Below, in pieces: positions 1-6,884 of a stretch of 15,493 nucleotides of DNA (position 1 is the stretch's first letter; every line of letters starts with the position of its first letter). The stretch covers positions 1 through 15,493 of the forward strand of contig CAYJDW010000063.1 of the NCBI GenBank assembly GCA_964368985.1. Direction: 5' to 3'. A program made the position numbers and the translations under genes. The notes below the pieces were generated by a model. It made no database searches. It was given only the letters and a program-made list of their open reading frames with translations, and was not told the DNA's origin. Source of the DNA: G023898405 sp964368985 (lineage in GTDB: Bacteria > Myxococcota > UBA727 > JABDBI01).

Positions 1-1
1 G

Positions 2-109
2 AGCAAAACCCGAGCCCAAGTCGTTTTAAGGCACATTGGCGCCAAAATCATGATGTTAAGCAAATTGTCGCCAAGGACCGGTTTTTTTGACTTCTTTAAC
101 GCAGTTTAA
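2..109 (+). CDS. Possible C-terminal end of a truncated plus-strand gene
   Basis: Frame 2 is open from the window edge to a TAA at 107-109 and would encode about 35 residues ending in TGFFDFFNAV. It stops three bases before the stop codon of the minus-strand gene that ends at 113, a normal convergent arrangement. The peptide has a mixed basic and hydrophobic composition and I do not recognise it. Frame 1 is also open, to a TGA at 88-90, so the frame choice is uncertain. No clear intrinsic terminator follows; the run of seven T at 82-88 has no convincing stem in front of it. Confidence 0.22.
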   Translation, partial: SKTRAQVVLRHIGAKIMMLSKLSPRTGFFDFFNAV

Positions 110-112
110 TAC

Positions 113-700
113 TTAGAAGTGAATTGGTGTTTCATCTGTTGCAGGGGTTGTTTCTTCCATTTTGCCATTCTTAATATTTTTTTCTAGGCGAATATTTTCT
201 TTGGGACCCTCAAAGGAAACCACGCCTGGCTCATTAGTAAATCTCACCGCGCCCTTCACCGTCAGGCCGCTTTTGATCACGAGTTTCTTTGATTGAATTA
301 AAAGGTCGCCTTCAATAACAGTGGTTCCGATTTTTGCCGGTCCAGAAATATCCAGTACTCCATTAAACTGCGAATTCTCAATGTTCGCTTGTCCCTGAAT
401 CGTAGTAGAACCAGTAACTTTTAGATTTTTAGCATCCAGCGGCCCTTGTACAGTGAGGTCGCCATCAACGAGGCTGGTCTTTGGACCAATTTTAGCTTTT
501 CCTTGCACCATCAAGTCTTTCACTTTTAACTCCGTAACTGTCATGGAGCCTTGTACTATAGTTGTGGTATCAGTTGTTGAGTAACTATTTCTACTAAGAG
601 AGCCCTTTATTACATTCTCATCTATATGATTGCAATTCTCCAGACAAGAAACACCTATTAATAGACCAATAATTGGTAATATTTTTGCGGAATTTTTCAT
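113..700 (-). CDS. Probable lipoprotein with bactofilin-like beta repeats
   Basis: 195 residues. The N-terminus is a short signal peptide (MKNSAK, then a hydrophobic stretch at about 7-18) ending in IGVSC, which fits a relaxed lipobox with Cys19 as the lipidated residue; Cys23 follows closely. From about residue 49 to 165 the chain repeats short segments such as VQGSMTV, VQGKAKIG, VDGDLTVQG, VTGSTTIQG and IEGDLLI. These resemble the right-handed beta-helix repeats of bactofilins and related polymer-forming proteins. The tail is acidic and Thr-rich. A strong Shine-Dalgarno (AAAGGAG, complement of 707-713) lies 6 nt before the ATG. Bactofilins are usually cytoplasmic, so an exported repeat protein of this type would be a structural or surface protein; the function is unknown. 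Membrane anchoring is inferred from the signal peptide only. Confidence 0.72.
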   Translation of the reverse strand: MKNSAKILPIIGLLIGVSCLENCNHIDENVIKGSLSRNSYSTTDTTTIVQGSMTVTELKVKDLMVQGKAKIGPKTSLVDGDLTVQGPLDAKNLKVTGSTTIQGQANIENSQFNGVLDISGPAKIGTTVIEGDLLIQSKKLVIKSGLTVKGAVRFTNEPGVVSFEGPKENIRLEKNIKNGKMEETTPATDETPIHF

Positions 701-721
701 GAATATCTCCTTTAATTTGGA

Positions 722-755
722 TTAACTCAAAATCAATCAATTTATTTTGAGTTAA
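722..755. promoter_or_regulatory. Perfect 12-bp inverted repeat upstream of the lipoprotein gene
   Basis: TTAACTCAAAAT at 722-733 is repeated exactly in inverted orientation at 744-755, with a 10-nt spacer. It begins 22 bp upstream of the minus-strand ATG at 700, just beyond its Shine-Dalgarno, in the gap between two divergent genes. It could be a repressor operator or a hairpin in the 5' leader of the minus-strand mRNA. It is unlikely to be a terminator, because no T-run follows on either strand and it lies at the 5' ends of both genes. Confidence 0.45.
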
Positions 756-859
756 GGAGGATTACTTTAAAGAAGGCCATAGATAATAAAAGGGGGGCTG
801 GATTGCTAAGGCTTCCCATGCCATTTATCTTAGTTTCTTTCTTTATAAAGAGAACACCT

Positions 860-1885
860 ATGAAACCCTATTTTTCATTTTTCTTGATGGCGGTCGCAAG
901 CATCTATCAGGCTTGCGCTCCCGCCCCAGCTCCTATGACGCCGATAGATATTCCCACCTTTAAAAAGTCATATTTTAGCGAACTTAGCCGGCTTTCAGAT
1001 GAATCCGAAGTGAGTCATCTTTTACCATTAAAAGATGAATATTATGTTATTTCAAATACTGACAATCCTTATGAAGCGGACATCGTCTTGTTTGGAGATC
1101 GGCACGATAGTGCTGACGTAGCGCTAGATTTTTTCCATTTTGGCCTAAATTATTTGAAGCCTAATGATGTTGCTTTATTTGAGTCTGATTCGAGCGTATT
1201 AAAAACTATTTTTGAAAAGTTTTATTCCAATGCCCATATCTATGTTTTAACGCAGGTCATTTTACGAGACAGAGTTTTTAAAGTGCGTGAAGAGCTCAGA
1301 ACGATGGAAGAGCCAGAACCAGCGATTAATAAGTTGCTTTCAAGGCAAGAAGGCGCGATGCGTAAATCCCTCGAAAGCTATAGAAAAGAATTAAAAATTG
1401 AGCGGACGGCGTGGCAGGCTGTGGCATCCGATGGATGGGATAAGCAGGAGCTCGCCGATGAAGAAAATCCCATGAAAAATTTCAAAACAAGAAATCAAAG
1501 CCAAGCTGATACTATCAAAGCATATTTGAAACAGAATAAGCGAATACTGGTTTTTGCGGGCAGTTATCATGTCCCTCATTACCAAATAGCCTATTCTAAA
1601 ATGATATTAATGAAAGAGAATAATCCTACTCCTTTAATGCTGCAAATGATTGCTACAACGAGCGTTGATGAATTTTTTAAACTTTGCTTATCGTTGCCGG
1701 ATTCTTTTATCCAAGAGTCATATTGTGATGCAACTCTTTCCATTTGGAAAACTCTGAAAGAGAGTGGAAAAAGTTTCACGCTGCTCGTGAAAAAAGATCC
1801 TAAGAAAACATATGAGCCAATTATTGGTACTTTTAAAGAGTTCAAAATAATCCGCGAAAAAAATCTGGTTCCTACTAAAATTTAA
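860..1885 (+). CDS. Probable ChaN/Tiki/TraB-superfamily lipoprotein
   Basis: 341 residues from the ATG at 860. That start gives a compact lipoprotein signal (MKPYF, hydrophobic core, YQAC with Cys19, then an Ala-Pro linker) and has an AGAG Shine-Dalgarno at 849-852. In-frame upstream starts (TTG 803, ATG 818) would put charged residues inside the signal. The -3 lipobox residue is Tyr, which is unusual. The superfamily hallmark of two GxxH motifs is visible: GDRH at 79-82 and GSYH at 234-237, plus a Glu at 108 (FESD). In Tiki, EreA, TraB and ChaN relatives these are the proposed metal or haem ligands. ChaN itself is an iron-regulated haem-binding lipoprotein, but this protein is longer, with an extra C-terminal region. 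No iron-uptake genes adjoin, so the substrate is unknown and a hydrolase role is equally possible. Confidence 0.7.
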   Translation: MKPYFSFFLMAVASIYQACAPAPAPMTPIDIPTFKKSYFSELSRLSDESEVSHLLPLKDEYYVISNTDNPYEADIVLFGDRHDSADVALDFFHFGLNYLKPNDVALFESDSSVLKTIFEKFYSNAHIYVLTQVILRDRVFKVREELRTMEEPEPAINKLLSRQEGAMRKSLESYRKELKIERTAWQAVASDGWDKQELADEENPMKNFKTRNQSQADTIKAYLKQNKRILVFAGSYHVPHYQIAYSKMILMKENNPTPLMLQMIATTSVDEFFKLCLSLPDSFIQESYCDATLSIWKTLKESGKSFTLLVKKDPKKTYEPIIGTFKEFKIIREKNLVPTKI

Positions 1886-1967
1886 TTTATTTTTGCTGTT
1901 TAAATATTCTTTTATTTTGGCGAAATAATATCTTTAATTGGGCTGGTCTGAAACCCAGCTATTTAGA

Positions 1968-1994
1968 TTGACGAAAAGGGCTATTTTTTATAAG
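1968..1994 (+). promoter_or_regulatory. Candidate promoter for the pnt operon
   Basis: TTGACG at 1968-1973 resembles a -35 box. TATAAG at 1989-1994 resembles a -10 box, with a 15-nt spacer that is shorter than ideal. Transcription would start near 2000, which would rule out the in-frame GTG at 1994 as the start of the following gene and leave the ATG codons at 2015 and 2033. The preceding gap is AT-rich and also holds a small hairpin (GCTGG 1942-1946 with CCAGC 1955-1959) without a T-run. Confidence 0.35.
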
Positions 1995-2032
1995 TGCCTC
2001 TTGAGAGAAATTTTATGATTAGAGTGCTCAAT

Positions 2033-3139
2033 ATGAAAAGCATTGGCGTAGTTAAAGAGCTTAATCCGCGGGAAAGTCGGGTGGCTTTGGTTCCTCAGTC
2101 GGTTGCGCAGCTGACCAAAAATAATCTTACACAGGTAATGGTGGAAAAAGGTGCAGGATTTCGGGCAGGCTATAGCGACGAGGAATATCTTAAGGCTGGC
2201 GCAAAAATTGTTGATGAACGTTCAGATCTATTAAAAGAGTCTGCTATCGTGTTGGCGATCGAAGGCCGGGATTTAGATCACGACGATTTGCATAATAAAA
2301 TAGTTATCGGCTTATTTGATCCTTATTTTAATCGCGAACTGTTGAGCTCGCTTAGGCACCAAAGAGCGACTGTTGTGGCTTTGGAATTGATACCGCGGAC
2401 CTCCCGTGCCCAAACTATGGATGTGCTTAGCTCCCAGGCTAATTTAGCCGGTTATGTCGCGGTCATTAATGCGGCACAGCGACTCAATAAGGTAATGCCA
2501 CTTTTCATGACTGCAGCAGGGACTATTAAGGCTGCTCGAGTTTTGGTGATAGGTGCCGGTGTCGCGGGGCTTCAGGCCATTGCCACCGCGAAGCGCCTCG
2601 GTGCTCAGGTATTTTCCTATGATGTGCGAGCTGCGGTGAAGGAACAGGTTGAGAGTTTGGGAGCTAAGTTTGTCGAGATTAACATCGATGAATCTGGTGA
2701 AGGTGCTGGGGGTTATGCCAAAACCTTGTCCGAAGAGAGTGCAGGCAAGCTTCGTGCTTTGCTCACTGAATTTGCCAAAGATTGCGATATAATTATCACC
2801 ACCGCTCAAATCCCAGGACGAGCAGCGCCACGATTATTGGATGAAGAAATTTTTTCCCAAATGAGACCTGGTTCGGTTGTCATTGATATGGCCGCGAGTA
2901 GCGGGGGTAATGTCGCGGGCTCAGTCCTTCATGAATGGCTAAAAATAGGCAATGCTTGGGCTTATGGCGCCGAGAGTTTGGCGAGGCAAGTTCCCAAAGA
3001 TGCAAGTTTTGCTTTTAGCAAGAACGTGGCGGCTTTGCTCGATTTGTTTTTGGCCGATGGATTTAATTTAAATGATGACATTTTGAAGAGCAGTACTATT
3101 TGCCACGAGGGCGAGTGGGTGAATGCGGCCTTTAGCTAA
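2033..3139 (+). CDS. pntAA: NAD(P) transhydrogenase subunit alpha, part 1 (NAD(H)-binding domain I)
   Basis: Peripheral, cytoplasmic NAD(H)-binding subunit of the membrane transhydrogenase, which couples proton entry to hydride transfer from NADH to NADP+. 368 residues from the ATG at 2033, chosen because the text after it (MKSIGVVKEL) matches the usual family N-terminus; an ATG at 2015 with a GAGAG Shine-Dalgarno is an alternative. Visible features: the ESRVALVP motif near the N-terminus, the SRAQTMDVLSSQANLAGY segment that lines the active site, the Rossmann GAGVAG at 174-179, a GEGAGGYAK loop, and TTAQIPGRAAP followed by VIDMAASSGGN. The polypeptide stops after domain I, so this is the split-alpha form, with the membrane part of alpha encoded separately downstream. 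The gap to the next gene is unusually wide because a repeat element lies in it. Confidence 0.95.
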   Translation: MKSIGVVKELNPRESRVALVPQSVAQLTKNNLTQVMVEKGAGFRAGYSDEEYLKAGAKIVDERSDLLKESAIVLAIEGRDLDHDDLHNKIVIGLFDPYFNRELLSSLRHQRATVVALELIPRTSRAQTMDVLSSQANLAGYVAVINAAQRLNKVMPLFMTAAGTIKAARVLVIGAGVAGLQAIATAKRLGAQVFSYDVRAAVKEQVESLGAKFVEINIDESGEGAGGYAKTLSEESAGKLRALLTEFAKDCDIIITTAQIPGRAAPRLLDEEIFSQMRPGSVVIDMAASSGGNVAGSVLHEWLKIGNAWAYGAESLARQVPKDASFAFSKNVAALLDLFLADGFNLNDDILKSSTICHEGEWVNAAFS

Positions 3140-3164
3140 GCCCTCGGTGGTTTTATTTAGCGCG

Positions 3165-3312
3165 ACAACTCCTCGCCCGCTTGCGGGAGAGGCTAGGGAG
3201 AGGGTGGAGACTCTGAATAAGGCTGATAAAAATATTATTTTAATTCTCGATTTCGCGGTTTTTGTTGCTCCGCCCTCACCCTGGGCCCTCTCCCGCAAGC
3301 GGGCGAGGGAAG
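3165..3312. repeat. REP/MITE-like inverted-repeat element, copy A
   Basis: About 148 bp lying between pntAA and pntAB. A 22-nt GC-rich sequence at 3171-3192 recurs as a perfect inverted copy at 3287-3308. Each arm contains its own small hairpin (CCCGC-TT-GCGGG), and the homology continues imperfectly inward. The middle is AT-rich. The outer 16 nt at 3165-3180 (ACAACTCCTCGCCCGC) occur identically at 5097-5112 and 6651-6666. The organisation, without a coding sequence, fits a REP doublet or a small non-autonomous element. In RNA it could fold into one long hairpin inside the operon transcript. Short open frames across it are a by-product of its composition. Confidence 0.8.
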
Positions 3313-3378
3313 GGTTTTGATTAGTCGATCAACATAGTTTTTCTGGGCCCGAAATCCCCTAAGAATAAGGACATTTTC

Positions 3379-3687
3379 ATGAGTGATTTTTCATTAAACG
3401 ATCTAAGCACCGGCATCTATGTCCTCGTGCTTGCCAGCTTCATTGGTTTTGAAGTAATTTCCAAAGTTCCCACCATGCTTCACACCCCGCTGATGTCAGG
3501 CTCAAATGCCATATCGGGCATCATTTTATTGGGCGCCATCGTGATGGCAGCTCAGAGCAACAGTGTGCTTGGAAGTTATGTCGCCTATGCCGCAATTTTC
3601 TTGGCCACTATCAATGTCGTGGGTGGTTTTTGGGTAACCGATCGCATGCTCGGCATGTTTCGTGCTAAAAAAGGTGGTTCCAAATGA
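3379..3687 (+). CDS. pntAB: NAD(P) transhydrogenase subunit alpha, part 2 (membrane domain)
   Basis: 102 residues, the small membrane part of the split alpha subunit. Three hydrophobic segments are visible (about residues 11-30, 49-61 and 66-84), helping to form proton-translocating domain II with PntB. The LHTPLMSGSNAISGI segment is the family signature preceding the second helix. AAGGA at 3367-3371 gives a good Shine-Dalgarno. The stop codon overlaps the start of pntB in an ATGA at 3684-3687, which implies translational coupling and fixed stoichiometry. Confidence 0.95.
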   Translation: MSDFSLNDLSTGIYVLVLASFIGFEVISKVPTMLHTPLMSGSNAISGIILLGAIVMAAQSNSVLGSYVAYAAIFLATINVVGGFWVTDRMLGMFRAKKGGSK

Positions 3688-5075
3688 ATGCAACAATGTT
3701 TTTAATTGATGTGATTTATTTGTTATCCGCTTCTGGATTTTTTATATGTCTTAAAATGTTGTCATCGCCAAAAACAGCGCGCTTAGGCAATATGATTGGC
3801 GCTGGTGCCATGGCACTGGCAGTAATGGCAGTCTTAATGGCCGAGCGGCCCTCAGCGATAATGCCCATCGCTTTTTTTATCGGTCTTGGTTCGGTGGTGG
3901 GTATTATCACGGCCCAACGTGTGCAAATGACGGCAATGCCGCAGATGGTAGCCATATTTAACGGCCTCGGCGGTCTGGCCTCCGTGCTCGTGGCGGTTGC
4001 TGAAGCCTATCGTTTTTTTAACGATAGTACGCTTCATACCGACGGATTTTTTAGCTTCACTGCCTGGTTTAGCGTGGTGGTGGGAGCGGTTACTTTTAGC
4101 GGAAGCTTCGTCGCCTATTTAAAATTGCAAGAACTCATGTCGACGAGGCCCATCTTGGTGAGAGGGCAGCGTTTGTTTACTGCGGCACTTTTTGTGGTGA
4201 CCTTGGCCAGCCTGGTTTTGTTATTTGAAAATCCCACCGACATGTTAACTTTTAGCATTTTGTCGATTATCGCCACGGTTTTAGGGGTTTTATTGGTCAT
4301 TCCCATCGGTGGCGCCGATATGCCGGTGGTGATTTCGCTTCTCAACTCCTATTCAGGGATTGCCGCTCTTGCTGCTGGATTTGTAGTCAATAGCAATATT
4401 TTGATCATTGCCGGAGCCCTGGTAGGCGCATCCGGAGTGATTCTTACGCGTCTTATGTGTCAGGCGATGAATCGTTCTTTGATGAACGTCATATTTGGTG
4501 CTTTCACTCAAAGCGAATCGGCCTCGTTATCGACCGAAGAAAAACCCACCAAAGAGTTTCAGCCCATCGATGCGGCCATGTTGCTTGCGAACGCCTCAAA
4601 AGTAATCATTGTGCCCGGCTATGGTCTAGCCGTTTCTCAGGCTCAACGAACTTTGCGTGAACTCTCGGATGCGCTAAAAGCCTTGGGAGTTGAGGTGAGC
4701 TATGCCATTCATCCCGTCGCAGGCCGCATGCCGGGGCACATGAACGTGCTGCTTGCTGAAGCAGATGTGCCTTATAACGAGCTTTTCGATCTCGATGAAA
4801 TCAATGGCGACTTTGAATCAACGGATGTGGCGGTGATCATCGGCGCTAACGATGTGGTAAATCCCAGTGCGCGTACTGACAAATCAAATCCTCTCTTTGG
4901 CATGCCGATATTAAATGCCGACAAAGCGCGGGCGGTGATCGTGATGAAACGAGGCAGAGGGCGCGGTTTTGCGGGGGTGGAAAATCCACTGTTTACGCTC
5001 GACCAGGCGGGGGTGGTGTTTGGTGATGCGAAGCAGTCGTTGTTGAAGGTGATTGGGGCTTTGAAAGAGGTCTAG
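3684..5075 (+). CDS. pntB: NAD(P) transhydrogenase subunit beta
   Basis: 463 residues, the usual PntB length. The N-terminal 270 residues or so hold many hydrophobic helices (membrane domain II). From about 295 comes the cytoplasmic NADP(H)-binding domain III: VPGYGLAVSQAQ with GYGLA at 312-316, then HPVAGRMPGHMNVLLAEADVPY, IIGANDVVNP, and FAGVENPLF near the end. These are the conserved NADP(H)-pocket motifs. The loop that normally reads KRS before that last motif is KRGRGRG here, replacing a residue usually near the 2'-phosphate. A Shine-Dalgarno (AAAGGTGG) lies inside the end of pntAB and the genes overlap by 4 nt. The complete set pntAA-pntAB-pntB should make a functional NADPH-producing transhydrogenase in the inner membrane. 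Confidence 0.96.
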   Translation: MNATMFLIDVIYLLSASGFFICLKMLSSPKTARLGNMIGAGAMALAVMAVLMAERPSAIMPIAFFIGLGSVVGIITAQRVQMTAMPQMVAIFNGLGGLASVLVAVAEAYRFFNDSTLHTDGFFSFTAWFSVVVGAVTFSGSFVAYLKLQELMSTRPILVRGQRLFTAALFVVTLASLVLLFENPTDMLTFSILSIIATVLGVLLVIPIGGADMPVVISLLNSYSGIAALAAGFVVNSNILIIAGALVGASGVILTRLMCQAMNRSLMNVIFGAFTQSESASLSTEEKPTKEFQPIDAAMLLANASKVIIVPGYGLAVSQAQRTLRELSDALKALGVEVSYAIHPVAGRMPGHMNVLLAEADVPYNELFDLDEINGDFESTDVAVIIGANDVVNPSARTDKSNPLFGMPILNADKARAVIVMKRGRGRGFAGVENPLFTLDQAGVVFGDAKQSLLKVIGALKEV

Positions 5076-5089
5076 GACTCCCTAAGGTT

Positions 5090-5137
5090 AAGCACCACAA
5101 CTCCTCGCCCGCAAGCGGGCGAGGAGTTGTGGTGCTT
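5090..5137. repeat. Perfect palindrome with 23-bp stem and 2-nt loop
   Basis: The 23 nt at 5090-5112 are exactly complementary to 5115-5137, separated only by AA. The core (ACAACTCCTCGCCCGC at 5097-5112) is identical to the outer end of the two larger repeat elements in the window, so this looks like a collapsed member of the same family. It begins 15 nt after the pntB stop. No T-run follows, so it is not a standard intrinsic terminator, although such a stem could protect the mRNA 3' end or impede polymerase. Confidence 0.8.
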
Positions 5138-5213
5138 GATTGTAGCTATTAGAATTCCAGGGTAGAAAGCTAAAACTCTTTATTCCAGGCACGCCTACCT
5201 GATGGGAACAATC

Positions 5214-6152
5214 ATGCCAAAGAAATTTCTCTCCATCGTCGATCCTCTCCCAAGCCTCAATATCGCATCAGACACTACTTTAGCGCTTATGGCCGAGGCC
5301 GGTGCGCGTGGCCATGAGAACTTCGCTTGTGAAATCGGTGATATATTTCTCTTAGACGGGAAAGTCCATTTTCACGCGGCACCCTTATCTTTGCGGCCTG
5401 GATACCAGGAAAGTCCCCGTTATTCGTCGCCGCCCAGAAAGATGAGTGCCGATGAGTTTCAAGTGATTTTTATGCGCAAAGACCCACCCGTAGATGAGCA
5501 TTTCATGGCCAGCTTGCTCATGTTGCGCTGCCATGATCCTAAAAAAACCTTGGTGCTCAATCATCCTGATGGTCTCTTAGTGGCGAATGAAAAATTGTTT
5601 GGCCAGCACATTGCCCATCAGTTTTTTCCGCCTACTTTGGTCTCTTCGAGCAAAACCGATTTCACCGACTTTATGGCCATCCACAAAAAAATCGTATTAA
5701 AGCCTTTATTTGGCGCTGGCGGCAGTGGCGTCATGGTTTTTGGTGAAGGTGATTTGAACCTCAACTCGGCCTTGGAGGTTCTCAGTGCAAACTATAGCCG
5801 CCCCATCATGGCGCAAGCTTATATAAAAAATGCTCGTGCGGGTGACAAACGTATTCTATTGTTGGGAGGTGAGCCTTTAGGGTCAGTTTTACGCGTGCCT
5901 CACCCGGGTGACCATCGAGCTAATTTTCATGCAGGAGGCTTGCCTGAGCCATGTGGCTTGACTCCGGCAGATATTCAAATTTGTCTTCATTTAAAACCCT
6001 ATCTTTTGAAGCTCGGCCTTCATTTTGTCGGTATCGACGTCATTGATGGATTTTTGACAGAAATCAATGTGACAAGTCCCACCTGCATTTTGCAAATGGA
6101 AGCAGGCCTCAGCGCCAAGGTTATTGCCTATATTGAGGGGCTTATTGCCTAA
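5214..6152 (+). CDS. gshB: Glutathione synthetase
   Basis: Cytoplasmic ATP-grasp ligase joining gamma-glutamylcysteine and glycine to form glutathione. 312 residues from the ATG at 5214, close to the family length; the ATG at 5202 adds only MGTI and has no better ribosome site. The N-terminal pre-ATP-grasp domain starts with FLSIVDPLPSLNI and includes the MRKDPPVD motif. The ATP-grasp domain shows the glycine-rich VLKPLFGAGGSGV loop, the RILLLGGEPLGSVLR strand, PHPGDHRANFHAGG, and the C-terminal signature TEINVTSPTCILQMEAG that holds metal-binding Glu and Asn. All key motifs look intact. The partner gshA is not in the window. Glutathione would serve redox control and may supply the GST-kappa-like fusion encoded at 13255-14415. 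Confidence 0.93.
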   Translation: MPKKFLSIVDPLPSLNIASDTTLALMAEAGARGHENFACEIGDIFLLDGKVHFHAAPLSLRPGYQESPRYSSPPRKMSADEFQVIFMRKDPPVDEHFMASLLMLRCHDPKKTLVLNHPDGLLVANEKLFGQHIAHQFFPPTLVSSSKTDFTDFMAIHKKIVLKPLFGAGGSGVMVFGEGDLNLNSALEVLSANYSRPIMAQAYIKNARAGDKRILLLGGEPLGSVLRVPHPGDHRANFHAGGLPEPCGLTPADIQICLHLKPYLLKLGLHFVGIDVIDGFLTEINVTSPTCILQMEAGLSAKVIAYIEGLIA

Positions 6153-6211
6153 CCAACTAAAGCCATGTAGGGTCGTTATCTCATTTTTAATTGTATTAGT
6201 TTGAGGTTTTT

Positions 6212-6613
6212 ATGACTAAAAAGTTGGATATTCCGCAACCGAACGAAGCTCCTGTTACCGAAAAAAAACCCACCCGGCATTTAAGGGCACCCATTGAGAT
6301 TCGTATTGAGGTAACTTTGGGGCCTCAATCATTCACCGCTACGTCAAGAAATTTGGCCATTGGTGGGGTAAGTTTTGAGACCCTGGAACAGCTAAATATT
6401 GGCGACCATATCAATATTTTGCTCTACATTCCGGTGAGCAAAGATATCGAGCTGTTGAAGATTTCGTCAGAAGTTGTGTGGTCGGAAGACCAAGGTGGCT
6501 CATGGATGGTTGGCGCTAAGTTCGTAAAATTTGCGCCTGGCGATCAAAAGCGTTTACGCGAATGGTTGCTTGAATGCGTGCGGGCTTTAAAAGCGGGCAA
6601 GCCGATTGTTTAA
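6212..6613 (+). CDS. PilZ domain protein with altered c-di-GMP motifs
   Basis: 133 residues, a single PilZ beta-barrel after a short polar N-terminus. Visible family features are RHLRAPIEIRIEV at about 22-34, then SRNLAIGGVSF with N47 and G52, the VVWSED strand, and MVGAKFVKF near residues 99-107. Canonical c-di-GMP binders carry RxxxR and (D/N)xSxxG. Here the first Arg position is Thr (TRHLR) and the Ser position is Ala (NLAIGG), so nucleotide binding may be weak or lost. A GAGG Shine-Dalgarno at 6203-6206 supports the ATG. It follows gshB by 59 nt and could be cotranscribed. A role in motility or surface regulation is typical of the family but not shown by context. Confidence 0.87.
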   Translation: MTKKLDIPQPNEAPVTEKKPTRHLRAPIEIRIEVTLGPQSFTATSRNLAIGGVSFETLEQLNIGDHINILLYIPVSKDIELLKISSEVVWSEDQGGSWMVGAKFVKFAPGDQKRLREWLLECVRALKAGKPIV

Positions 6614-6650
6614 ATGCCGTTGCTGAATAACTGCGGACCATTTTATCTCA

Positions 6651-6789
6651 ACAACTCCTCGCCCGCTTGCGGGAGAGGCTAGGGCGAGGGCAGAGAGACG
6701 CAAAGATTCGTGAATTTTTTTCATAAAAAGCAGCGTTTTTGTATCTCCACCCTCACCCCAAGCCCTCTCCCGCAAGCGGGCGAGGGAGC
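6651..6789. repeat. REP/MITE-like inverted-repeat element, copy B
   Basis: About 139 bp with the same design as the element in the pnt operon. The same 22-nt arm occurs at 6657-6678 and inverted at 6764-6785, and the outer ACAACTCCTCGCCCGC at 6651-6666 is identical. The right half (GTTTTTGT, then CCCTCACCCC) is also similar between copies, while the central 40 or so bases have diverged. It sits 38 nt downstream of the PilZ gene in the convergent gap. No transposase is linked, so the family would have to be mobilised in trans, for example by a RAYT-type transposase elsewhere. Confidence 0.8.
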
Positions 6790-6834
6790 GTAGTGGTTCA
6801 CTCCGCTTAGAATTCTATGCATGCAATAAGGCCT

Positions 6835-6867
6835 AAAAAAAAGGGCCTTCTGCGGGCCCCATTTTTT
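6835..6867. terminator. Bidirectional intrinsic terminator
   Basis: GGGCC at 6843-6847 pairs with GGCCC at 6855-6859 around a 7-nt loop. It is flanked by eight A at 6835-6842 and six T at 6862-6867. On the minus strand it gives a stem followed by eight T, 18 nt after the stop of the 6885-7730 gene. On the plus strand it could end read-through from the gshB-PilZ side. Confidence 0.8.
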
Positions 6868-6884
6868 CTTTACTTCTGGCTTCT

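Noticed and set aside
754..860. AAGGAGG at 754-760 as a plus-strand ribosome site for a longer form of the ChaN-like gene
   Set aside because: No start codon lies at usable spacing (the adjacent codon is ATT), and the resulting N-terminus would ruin the lipoprotein signal.
1994..2032. GTG at 1994 as the start of pntAA
   Set aside because: It overlaps the candidate -10 box and adds residues beyond the usual family N-terminus; the ATG at 2033 or 2015 fits better.
3068..3320. Open frames on both strands across the first repeat element, giving peptides such as MRERAQGEGGATKT
   Set aside because: They lie within the repeat, and a near-identical peptide (MRERAWGEGGDTKT) arises from the second copy at 6587-6775. 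This reflects repeat composition, not a gene.
5090..5137. The palindrome as an intrinsic terminator of the pnt operon
   Set aside because: No T-run follows the stem on either side; its sequence matches the repeat family instead.
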